Origin: an uncultured Collinsella sp.
Lineage (GTDB): Bacteria; Actinomycetota; Coriobacteriia; Coriobacteriales; Coriobacteriaceae
Assembly: GCA_900549185.1 (NCBI GenBank)
Contig: URNM01000057.1
Span: 1-12,217, forward strand
Length of the DNA stretch: 12,217 bases
Direction of reading: 5' to 3'
The notes beneath the pieces are model-generated. The model saw only the letters and a program-made list of their open reading frames with translations, did not search any database and was not told the DNA's origin. The translations under genes and the position numbers were made by a program. Of this stretch, positions 1 through 6,312 are shown one piece after another. Numbering within the stretch: the first letter of the stretch is position 1; each line of letters starts with the position of its first letter.

Positions 1-2
1 AC

Positions 3-1544
3 AGGAAGCGCCGCAGCATCGCGGCGCGCGCGATCGCCTGCGTTCTCGTCGCCCTGCTCGCGCTTCCCTTCGCGGGGTGCAGTGCGAGCCCGAACGCGAC
101 CGGTGGCACGGCGGGCTCTCAGGAATACACTGTGAGCGTCTCGCTTTCCGGTGGGTCAGGACGCGCAAGCATCGCCTCACCGACCACAATTGTGAAGGAT
201 GGCGACACCTACACCGCGACCATCACCTGGTCGAGTTCGAACTACGACAAAATGACCGTCAACGGCGTGGACTACGCGCCCGTAAACGACGGCGGCGACT
301 CCACGTTCGAGATACCCGTCACGCTCGACGAGGACATCGCCGTGTCGGCCGAGACCGTCGCCATGTCGACGCCGCACACCATCGACTACACGCTCCACTT
401 CGATTCATCCACCATGAAGGAGAAATCGGGCGACGAAGCAAGCGGCGGCTCCCCTGCGGGAACGGCTTCAAACGCCGCGGCCGACTTCCACCACGCCGAT
501 TTGGGCTGCGGCTGGAAGCCGACGGGGACGATTCAGCTTGAATACGCCGAGCACTTCACTGTCGACGAGTACGAAGGCGGCCTGCGGCTTATCTGCATTT
601 CGAACGGGGAGCGCTTCCTCGTGGTGCCGCAAAATGCAAAGGTACCTGATGGGTTGAGCTCCGACATCGCGGTCATAAGGCGCCCCGCCGACAAGGTGTA
701 CCTCGTGTCGTCGGCGACGATGTGCCTGGTCGACGCGCTCGATGCGAACGACAATATCCTCATGTCGGGCACGAAGGCCGACGATTGCTCGGTCAGGGGC
801 TTCAAAAGCGCGCTCGAAAGTGGGGCGATCGCCTACGGCGGCAAGTACAGCGCGCCCGACTACGAGCGAATATCGGCCTCGGGCTGCACGCTCGCCATCG
901 AGAACACCATGATCAACCACACGCCCGATGTGAAGGAAAAGCTGCAGAAGCTCGGGCTCGTCGTGCTCACCGAACAGTCGTCGAGCGAGCCCGAAGCACT
1001 CGGGCGCGTCGAGTGGATTAAGCTTTTCGGCGTCCTGTTCGACAAGGAAAACGAGGCCGCGCACCTGTTCAACGAGCAGAAGGCCCGCGTCGAGCAAACG
1101 TCGAGGCTCGCGTCGTCAGGTAAAACCGTGGCGTATTTCTACATTAACTCGAACGGGGCCGCCGTCACGCGGCGGCCGGGCGACTACGTGGCGCAGATGA
1201 TCGAGCTTGCAGGCGGCAGCTACGCGCTCGATGACGCGCAGACGGCGTCGACGTCAGGTTCGTCAGTAACGCTCGAAATGGAGCGCTTCTACGCGACGGC
1301 GAAGGATGCCGACATCATCGTCTACAACGGCACCATCGACGAATCGGTTGCCACCTTGAAAGACTTCGTAGGCAAAAACGCGCTATTGTCGCAGTTCAAA
1401 GCCGTAAAGAACGGCAACGTCTGGGTCACAAGCGCCGACATGTACCAGCAGATGACTTCTACCGCCGACATTATCGACGAGCTGCACGGGGCGTTCACCG
1501 GCGATGAGGCGAGCGACTTCCATTATCTGAGGAAGCTCGGCTAG
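3..1544 (+). CDS. Iron-complex/cobalamin-type ABC substrate-binding lipoprotein with N-terminal beta-rich domain (5' end missing)
   Basis: This protein should capture a metal chelate or corrinoid outside the cell and pass it to the permease encoded next. The reading frame is open to the left edge, so the start codon is upstream; the internal GTG at 132 is not the start. Codons 1-26 form a lipoprotein signal: basic RKRR, a hydrophobic stretch, then the lipobox LPFAGC with the lipidated Cys at codon 26. Residues about 44-139 form a beta-strand-like domain (ITWSSSNYDK at 74-83, PHTIDYTLHF at 124-133), loosely recalling NEAT or Ig-like folds. After a Gly/Ala/Ser linker, residues about 161-505 show the class III binding-protein (BtuF/FepB) pattern, including IELAGGSYAL, DADIIVYNGTID and AVKNGNVWV near the C-terminus. 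The visible length of 513 residues exceeds the family's usual 300-370 because of the extra domain. Class is secure; substrate is unknown. Confidence 0.88.
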   Translation, partial: RKRRSIAARAIACVLVALLALPFAGCSASPNATGGTAGSQEYTVSVSLSGGSGRASIASPTTIVKDGDTYTATITWSSSNYDKMTVNGVDYAPVNDGGDSTFEIPVTLDEDIAVSAETVAMSTPHTIDYTLHFDSSTMKEKSGDEASGGSPAGTASNAAADFHHADLGCGWKPTGTIQLEYAEHFTVDEYEGGLRLICISNGERFLVVPQNAKVPDGLSSDIAVIRRPADKVYLVSSATMCLVDALDANDNILMSGTKADDCSVRGFKSALESGAIAYGGKYSAPDYERISASGCTLAIENTMINHTPDVKEKLQKLGLVVLTEQSSSEPEALGRVEWIKLFGVLFDKENEAAHLFNEQKARVEQTSRLASSGKTVAYFYINSNGAAVTRRPGDYVAQMIELAGGSYALDDAQTASTSGSSVTLEMERFYATAKDADIIVYNGTIDESVATLKDFVGKNALLSQFKAVKNGNVWVTSADMYQQMTSTADIIDELHGAFTGDEASDFHYLRKLG

Positions 1545-1548
1545 CACC

Positions 1549-2589
1549 ATGAAAAGCCGACTTTCCATGACATACGACGAATCGGGGCGCGCCGCGCGGT
1601 GTCGCGTCGTGACGGCGCTGCTCGCTGTTGTCCTCATCGTGCTCGTCGGGGCCAACCTGTGCATCGGGAGCGTGCTCGTGCCCGCAGACCACATCCCCGG
1701 CATCCTTTCGGGCGGCGCGGCCAATTCCATGGAAAGCCAAGTCATCTGGGAGATTCGCCTGCCGCGTGTGCTTTCAGCCGTGCTTCTCGGCGGGGCGCTT
1801 TCCCTCTCCGGGTTCCTGCTGCAGACGTTTTTCAACAATCCCATCGCCGACCCGTTCATCTTGGGCGTCTCCTCGGGCGCAAAGTTCGTCGTCGCGCTTA
1901 CGATGATCGTACTTCTGGGCGCGAACCAGGCCATGTCCTCGCCGGCCATGGTGGCCGCAGCGTTTCTGGGCTCGCTTATCACCATCGGCTTCGTGCTCCT
2001 CATCGCACGGCGCATAAATTCCATGGCCATGCTCATCGTGGCGGGCGTCATGGTGGGATACATCTGCTCGGCGGCGACGAACTTCCTTATCGCCTTCGCC
2101 GACGACCAGTCCATCGTGAACCTGCACAACTGGTCTTTGGGTAGCTTCTCGGGTTCGAGCTGGGACGACATCGCGGTCATCGCGGTCGTGGTGATCACCG
2201 TGAGCGCATGCGTATTCACGATATCGAAGCCCCTTTCCGCCTTCCAGCTGGGAGAAGCCTACGCGAAAAGCGTCGGCGTGAACGTCGCACGCTTCCGCGT
2301 GGTGCTCGTCCTTCTAGCGAGCATGCTCTCCGCCTGCGTGACCGCGTTCGCTGGTCCGGTGTCGTTCGTAGGCATCGCGGTTCCGCATCTCGTGAAGTCG
2401 GCGCTGAAGTCGTCGAAGCCCATCCGCGTGATTCCTGCGTGCTTCTTAGGAGGCGCCATCTTCTGCGCGGGCTGCGATTTGATCGCGCGCACGCTGTTCT
2501 CCCCAGTCGAGCTTTCCATCAGCGCCGTCACCGCCATCTTCGGCGCGCCGGTGGTTATCGCGCTCATGTTGAAGAAGCGGGTGAAGTAG
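1549..2589 (+). CDS. FecCD/BtuC-family ABC transporter permease
   Basis: Membrane channel subunit of an iron-siderophore, heme or cobalamin importer; two copies should pair with two ATPases. The 346 residues are highly hydrophobic and compatible with the family's roughly ten helices. Family landmarks are RLPR (70-73), NNPIADPFILGVSSGA (96-111), which matches the usual NPLADPxxLGxSxGA block, GPVSFVGIAVPH (269-280), the coupling region facing the ATPase, and the conserved last helices ending FGAPVVIALM (331-340). ATG 1549 lies 4 nt after the stop of the binding-protein gene, with a GAGGAAG purine stretch about 11 nt upstream inside that gene; a second in-frame ATG at 1567 is possible. The ATPase gene follows with no gap, so the three genes are almost certainly co-transcribed and translationally coupled. 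Confidence 0.93.
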   Translation: MKSRLSMTYDESGRAARCRVVTALLAVVLIVLVGANLCIGSVLVPADHIPGILSGGAANSMESQVIWEIRLPRVLSAVLLGGALSLSGFLLQTFFNNPIADPFILGVSSGAKFVVALTMIVLLGANQAMSSPAMVAAAFLGSLITIGFVLLIARRINSMAMLIVAGVMVGYICSAATNFLIAFADDQSIVNLHNWSLGSFSGSSWDDIAVIAVVVITVSACVFTISKPLSAFQLGEAYAKSVGVNVARFRVVLVLLASMLSACVTAFAGPVSFVGIAVPHLVKSALKSSKPIRVIPACFLGGAIFCAGCDLIARTLFSPVELSISAVTAIFGAPVVIALMLKKRVK

Positions 2590-3810
2590 ATGGGGGAATT
2601 CGTGCCGCGGCCCAAAACGCTCGGAGGGGAGTCGAACCTCGAAACCCCGGTCGAAACGCAGGCTGACGGAGCACCGCTTTTCCGCATAAGCGACCTGTCG
2701 GCTGGCTACGACAAGAAGGTCGTAGTCGAAGGCGTCGATCTTGAGGTTCGCGCGGGCGACGTCGTGGCGCTCATCGGGCCGAACGGCTCGGGCAAGTCGA
2801 CCATCTTGAAAACCATCACACGCCATCTGGCGCCGCTTGCCGGCGCGGTCGAGCTCGACGGGCGGGAGATTTCCCGATGGAAGACGGCGGAGTTCGCAAG
2901 GAACCTTGCCGTTATGCTGACAGATCGCCCCCGGACCGAGCTCCTCACCTGCCGCGATATCGTAGAGGCGGGAAGGCATCCCTACACCGGGCGAATGGGC
3001 ACACTCTCGCCCGGCGACCATAGTCGGGTCGATGAGGCTATGAAAACCGCACATGTGGAAGAGCTCGCCGAGCGCGACTTCATGCAGATAAGCGACGGGC
3101 AACGCCAGCGCGTCATGCTCGCACGCGCCATCGCGCAGGATCCACGTGTGCTTGTGCTCGACGAGCCCACGTCGTATCTCGATATCCGCTACCAGATCGA
3201 CCTGCTGCGAATACTTCGCCACCTTTCGAAATCGCGGAATGTGGCTGTCATCATGTCCATCCACGAACTCGAGCTCGCGCAGAAAAGCGCCGACAAGGTG
3301 ATTTGCGTGAAGGACGGCCGGGTCTTCCGCGCCGGCGCACCCGAGGACATATTCACGCGCGAGACGATTGGCGAGCTCTACGGCCTTCAACATGGCACCT
3401 TCAACGAGCGCTTCGGCAGCGTGGAAATTGGGCGCCCACACGGCGATGCGCACACGTTCGTCATCGCTGGCGCAGGTACGGGGTCGGCTGTGTTTCGCCA
3501 GCTCATCCGGCAGGGCAAGGCGTTCTACGCGGGCGTTCTGCACGAAGGGGACATCGACTGCGAGCTCGCGCGCGACCTAGCGACGGAATGCGTGGCCGAG
3601 CGCGCCTTCGAGCCAATCGGGGATAAAACCATAGCCCGCGCCAAAGAGCTCCTCGTCCACTGCGCACGCCTTATCGTGTGCCCCGCCGCCTTCGGCACCA
3701 TAAACGCCCGCAACGCAGAGCTCGTCGAGTTCGCACGCTCGCATGGTATCGAGGTCATGCGAGCGTGCGAAGGCGCATCGGAGGATTCCCAATTGGAGTG
3801 GGAAGGATAA
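2590..3810 (+). CDS. FecE/BtuD-type ABC transporter ATPase with extra C-terminal domain
   Basis: Energy-coupling subunit of the importer. The ATPase domain (about 30-270) has Walker A GPNGSGKS (63-70), signature ISDGQ (167-171, in place of LSGGQ), Walker B VLVLDEP (187-193) and the switch His225. At the Q-loop the usual LPQ reads LTD, so the glutamine is replaced (Thr111), a variant I recall from some iron-complex ATPases of anaerobes. Residues about 280-406 form an additional domain absent from minimal 250-260-residue FecE/BtuD proteins; it starts with a strand then GAGTGSAVFRQL, which looks Rossmann-like, followed by YAGVLHEGDIDCELARDLA. Similar tails occur on some Gram-positive ATPases such as B. 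subtilis YvrA, but their function is not known to me. ATG 2590 directly abuts the permease TAG stop. A short acidic N-terminal extension (1-29) precedes the first strand. Confidence 0.9.
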   Translation: MGEFVPRPKTLGGESNLETPVETQADGAPLFRISDLSAGYDKKVVVEGVDLEVRAGDVVALIGPNGSGKSTILKTITRHLAPLAGAVELDGREISRWKTAEFARNLAVMLTDRPRTELLTCRDIVEAGRHPYTGRMGTLSPGDHSRVDEAMKTAHVEELAERDFMQISDGQRQRVMLARAIAQDPRVLVLDEPTSYLDIRYQIDLLRILRHLSKSRNVAVIMSIHELELAQKSADKVICVKDGRVFRAGAPEDIFTRETIGELYGLQHGTFNERFGSVEIGRPHGDAHTFVIAGAGTGSAVFRQLIRQGKAFYAGVLHEGDIDCELARDLATECVAERAFEPIGDKTIARAKELLVHCARLIVCPAAFGTINARNAELVEFARSHGIEVMRACEGASEDSQLEWEG

Positions 3811-3830
3811 ACTGGACTTTCATTTAAGGA

Positions 3831-3920
3831 TCCTCAGGCTACAGCTCCTACGCCGGCAAGATCTCCAAGGCGCCAGAGAACCTCGTGAACAGGAATTTTC
3901 ACGCCGACGAGCCCAACTAG
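3831..3920 (+). pseudogene. Remnant of an IS3-family (IS150-like) transposase OrfB
   Basis: Read in the frame of 3837, this stretch gives GYSSYAGKISKAPE followed by NLVNRNFHADEPN and then TAG (3918-3920), with a TAA stop in frame at 3825-3827. That string closely resembles the linker just before the catalytic DDE core of IS3/IS150-type OrfB proteins, where a conserved W-T-D-I/V-T-E-F block normally follows. Here the frame stops exactly where that block should begin, and no further transposase, OrfA or terminal inverted repeats are visible. I read it as a 30-codon fossil of an insertion sequence lying between two convergent gene blocks. The family assignment rests on remembered sequence patterns only. 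Confidence 0.6.
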
Positions 3921-3922
3921 GC

Positions 3923-4534
3923 CTAATCCAAACGAGATTCCAGACTCGACAGGCCATTGAGAGTCAGGTCGTTGGCGACCTCAGAGACGCGCTCGATAGG
4001 AACCGAGCCGTCAGACAGCGCCCACGTGCGATAGATACCGATAATGCCTGACAGCAAAAACGCCAGATAGTAGTCGAACATCTCATCCTTAAGACCTTGG
4101 GGCAGCAGATTGCGCTCGGCAATCTCGTGTTCGAGCGGCGCACGAAGACGAGCCATAAAATCATCGAGCGGAATGTTCTCGATCAGCTGACGATTGAGCA
4201 CCAAGTTGTTGCACAGTGCCTCGTTAACGGTTTTAAAGAAGGTCGCCGCCGCGCCAAGAGCGCGCTCGTTGGTGTCGCCGCCCATTGAAGTAAGCGTTTT
4301 CTCGACCGAGTCGACAATCATCTCCACCACATCGACGGCAATGGCATCGAGCAGGCCGTCAACCGTACCAAAGTGAACGTAAAAGGTCTTGCGGTCAACA
4401 TTGGCCTCGCGCGCGATGGCACTCACCGTAATGTCTGCCAGCGGCTTTTCCATGAGCAGGCGCTCGAAAGCCGAAAGGATGGCATTACGGCTGCGAACGA
4501 TGCGACGATCAAGACGCGGTTTGCTGGTTGCCAT
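3923..4534 (-). CDS. TetR/AcrR-family transcriptional regulator
   Basis: Predicted dimeric, ligand-responsive repressor of 203 residues. The N-terminal third is a TetR DNA-binding domain: after RSRNAILSAFERLL, the helix-turn-helix reads ITVSAIAREANVDRKTFYVHF, with the hallmark TFYxHF closing the recognition helix, followed by GTVDGLLDAI. The C-terminal two thirds are helical and divergent, as expected for the ligand and dimer domain, and end in SSLESRLD. I chose ATG 4534 (MATSKPRL) over an ATG at 4561 because GAAGGGA sits 7 nt upstream of it. The gene is last in a leftward-running block, 116 nt downstream of the flippase-like gene, and ends 2 nt from the transposase fossil. An inverted repeat at 4578-4601 upstream could be its own operator. 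Its target and ligand cannot be read from sequence. Confidence 0.9.
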   Translation of the reverse strand: MATSKPRLDRRIVRSRNAILSAFERLLMEKPLADITVSAIAREANVDRKTFYVHFGTVDGLLDAIAVDVVEMIVDSVEKTLTSMGGDTNERALGAAATFFKTVNEALCNNLVLNRQLIENIPLDDFMARLRAPLEHEIAERNLLPQGLKDEMFDYYLAFLLSGIIGIYRTWALSDGSVPIERVSEVANDLTLNGLSSLESRLD

Positions 4535-4577
4535 GGGCGTGTCCCTTCGATATGCGAGCATTCATCAACAGATGAGA

Positions 4578-4601
4578 GATAATCTACGTAAGAGGATTAT
4601 C
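4578..4601. promoter_or_regulatory. Inverted repeat, candidate operator upstream of the TetR gene
   Basis: A perfect 7-bp dyad, GATAATC at 4578-4584 and GATTATC at 4595-4601, is separated by 10 nt that contain the palindrome TACGTA. It sits 44 nt upstream of the chosen TetR start, between that gene and the stop of the preceding gene. TetR proteins often bind 15-25 bp dyads next to their own gene, so autoregulation is a reasonable inference. Read on the - strand, GATAAT could also serve as a -10 element, but no convincing -35 accompanies it. Confidence 0.35.
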
Positions 4602-4650
4602 CCCCATACAGCACAAATATGCCCCGCATCATGAAGAACGCACGACTGTC

Positions 4651-5958
4651 CTACTGCGACTTAGGGTGCTTCTTCTTATTGAGTGCCGACGGAGATACGC
4701 GAATACCATCGCCTGTCTGGCGCACATAGGCTTTATGAGCGGGCTTAGCGGCCCCAGAAGCCTTCTGAGCGTGCTTCTTGGGATCAACGGTAACAGCATT
4801 CGTGGGATGCGGCTTAGTGGGCGCAGAGGGCGTTTGAGGCGTGCGACCGAGCTTGCGCATCACGCGATCCCAGCGCGCATGGATGCTCTCGTTGTGGGCA
4901 CTCTTAAGGCCCAGCAGGGGCGCAGCCAAAATGGTCGGCGCAATAAACGTAATGAGGCGCCACAGCAGATAGCCGGCGGTCGAAGCCGACCCAAAGAAAT
5001 GACCCAAGAACAATGCAAAGCCGCCCTCAGCACCACCGGTTCCACCGGGCAAGGGGACCGCAGAGCTCAGCAGCTGGACAAAGGCGCTCGCGGCCATGAC
5101 CGAGAAAAAGTCGACCTCGTGGTGGCCAAAGGCAAGCATCAGGAAATACGGAACCAGATAGAAAAACGCGAGCTGCAGCATGGTAATAAACACGGTGAGC
5201 AGCATGGAAGAAAAATGTCCGGCCGAAAGCTTGAACTTCTCGGAGAAGGAGTAGATCTCGCCATCGACAAACGTGCGCCATCCCTCGATCTTAGTGGCCG
5301 AGACACCAATGCGCTCAAGCCAATTGATGATGCAATGGGCGACGCGCGTGACGGTCTTAGGCATGAGCGCGACGGCGAAGATGCCCAGCAAGATGCAGCA
5401 GTGCCCACCAAAGCTAAAGACACACAGCAGCGTCATGTCGCCATAGCGCTCGGCAAAAAACGGCATGCGAGCAAGCAGTAGGATAGCGCCCCAGGCAACG
5501 AGGCCAAACTGATACACGATAAAGCGCGTGAACTGCGTGGCGCCAGCCTCGCCGACATTTTGGCCCGCCTTGGTCAGGCGGTAGATCTGGGCGGGAGTCG
5601 AGCCCATCATCATGGGCGTCAGGTTGCCAAAGAAGATGCCGCTCGCCTCGACCGAAATCAGGTCGCGGATGCCGACGGGTGAATCGGGGTCGAGCCAGAC
5701 GGCGATCGCATAGGCCACAATGCCAAAGAACAGATACATGAACATGCAAAGACACGCGACAACGAGCCATGGCGCCTGGACGCTCGACATTGCGGCCCAG
5801 AACTGCCCCATCTGCCCGGTTACCACCAGATAGACGATATAACCTACCAGCACGACGCCGATAAAGATGGCGCCGCGGCGTGCGCTCTTATTGTCATCTC
5901 CGCCCGAGGCCTCAACCTCGACCTGGGGCTTAGACGTATGCTGAGAGGACTCCGTCAT
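4651..5958 (-). CDS. LPG-synthase-type (flippase-like) integral membrane protein
   Basis: A 435-residue polytopic protein of the lysylphosphatidylglycerol synthase transmembrane family (PF03706/UPF0104), the domain that in MprF moves aminoacylated lipids across the membrane and that in stand-alone form is often linked to lipid or glycan export. Hydrophobic helices begin at about 30, 62, 147, 176, 250, 285 and 330. Family motifs are GNLTPMMMGSTPAQIYRL (111-128) and PLPGGTGGAEGGF (302-314). There is no synthase domain. The last 75 residues are a soluble tail rich in Lys, Pro and Ala. ATG 5958 is chosen because AGAAGGAG stands 4 nt upstream; an ATG at 6024 would add 22 residues without a ribosome site. 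A promoter and dyad lie at 5980-5997. The exact substrate is unknown. Confidence 0.88.
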   Translation of the reverse strand: MTESSQHTSKPQVEVEASGGDDNKSARRGAIFIGVVLVGYIVYLVVTGQMGQFWAAMSSVQAPWLVVACLCMFMYLFFGIVAYAIAVWLDPDSPVGIRDLISVEASGIFFGNLTPMMMGSTPAQIYRLTKAGQNVGEAGATQFTRFIVYQFGLVAWGAILLLARMPFFAERYGDMTLLCVFSFGGHCCILLGIFAVALMPKTVTRVAHCIINWLERIGVSATKIEGWRTFVDGEIYSFSEKFKLSAGHFSSMLLTVFITMLQLAFFYLVPYFLMLAFGHHEVDFFSVMAASAFVQLLSSAVPLPGGTGGAEGGFALFLGHFFGSASTAGYLLWRLITFIAPTILAAPLLGLKSAHNESIHARWDRVMRKLGRTPQTPSAPTKPHPTNAVTVDPKKHAQKASGAAKPAHKAYVRQTGDGIRVSPSALNKKKHPKSQ

Positions 5959-5979
5959 GAGACTCCTTCTAACAGTCAA

Positions 5980-5997
5980 AATATCTTGGATATTGTA
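5980..5997 (-). promoter_or_regulatory. Candidate -10 element overlapping a perfect dyad, upstream of the flippase-like gene
   Basis: On the - strand TACAAT (5992-5997) matches the -10 consensus in five of six positions and lies 34 nt upstream of the start codon. It overlaps a perfect 6-bp inverted repeat, AATATC-TTG-GATATT (5980-5994). A repressor bound there would block the promoter. The -35 at the right spacing (GTTCTG) is poor, which would fit either a weak or an activator-dependent promoter. Confidence 0.4.
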
Positions 5998-6060
5998 CCC
6001 GTAAGGGCCATAGGCAGAACGCAAAGCTCTGGTTCAAACGGGAATTGCAGATGGTTGTTT

Positions 6061-6096
6061 GAAAATAAAAAAGCCGGCCTTCCATGGGAAGCCCGG
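6061..6096 (-). terminator. Rho-independent terminator of tRNA-Glu
   Basis: A 10-bp stem with one mismatch pairs 6087-6096 with 6074-6083 around a 3-nt loop; on the - strand it is followed by CTTTTTTATTTTC. It begins 13 nt after the tRNA 3' end and should separate tRNA transcription from the flippase-like gene. Confidence 0.85.
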
Positions 6097-6108
6097 GTAT
6101 CAAATGCG

Positions 6109-6185
6109 TGGTAGCCCGTACCAGATTCGAACTGGTGATCTCCGCCTTGAGAGGGCGGCGTCCTAAACCGCTAGACGAACGGGCC
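6109..6185 (-). tRNA. tRNA-Glu (anticodon CTC)
   Basis: The - strand folds as a full cloverleaf: acceptor GGCCCGT paired with ACGGGCT (first pair a G-U wobble), D arm with AGCGGTTTAGG loop, anticodon stem CCGCC/GGCGG around the 7-nt loop CTCTCAA, and T arm ACCAG-TTCGAAT-CTGGT. The anticodon CTC (6149-6151) reads GAG. The 3' CCA is encoded (6109-6111), so the nearby CCA enzyme is needed here only for repair. A promoter candidate lies upstream and a strong terminator follows. Confidence 0.95.
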
Positions 6186-6219
6186 ACATGACATCTGCAC
6201 TGCCGTGCTGCGAGGAAAT

Positions 6220-6248
6220 ATATTACGGGACAAAAAACGTCAGCGCAA
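6220..6248 (-). promoter_or_regulatory. Candidate promoter of tRNA-Glu
   Basis: On the - strand TTGCGC (6243-6248) and TAATAT (6220-6225) are spaced by exactly 17 nt, in a locally AT-rich stretch between the CCA enzyme gene and the tRNA. TATATT, shifted by 3 nt, is a better -10 hexamer but gives a 20-nt spacing. The 5' leader to the mature tRNA would be about 28 nt. Confidence 0.4.
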
Positions 6249-6263
6249 GAAGAAATTCCAAAT

Positions 6264-6282
6264 TGCCGAAAAATTGTCGGCA
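6264..6282 (-). terminator. Weak hairpin after the CCA enzyme gene
   Basis: A perfect 6-bp stem, TGCCGA with TCGGCA, encloses 7 nt about 30 nt past the stop codon of the CCA enzyme gene. On the - strand it is followed by ATTTGGAATTTCTTCTT, a broken rather than clean U run, so termination here is likely but not strong. Confidence 0.4.
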
Positions 6283-6312
6283 GGTTATGGAACACGCAGG
6301 TAAACTGGGTAG

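Noticed and set aside
132..1544. GTG at 132 as the start of the binding-protein gene
   Set aside because: The same frame is open to the left edge and encodes a clear lipoprotein signal with lipobox LPFAGC before this point, so the true start is outside the window.
2446..3543. 365-codon open frame on the - strand opposite the ABC ATPase
   Set aside because: It runs across the permease/ATPase boundary antisense to two well-supported genes and shows no domain.
3811..3922. Bidirectional terminator between the convergent operons
   Set aside because: I looked for a stem with a U run on either strand and found none; only the transposase fossil is recognisable.
5969..6295. 108-codon - strand frame across the tRNA-Glu gene
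   Set aside because: It passes through the tRNA and its terminator and has no ribosome site; it cannot be a separate gene.
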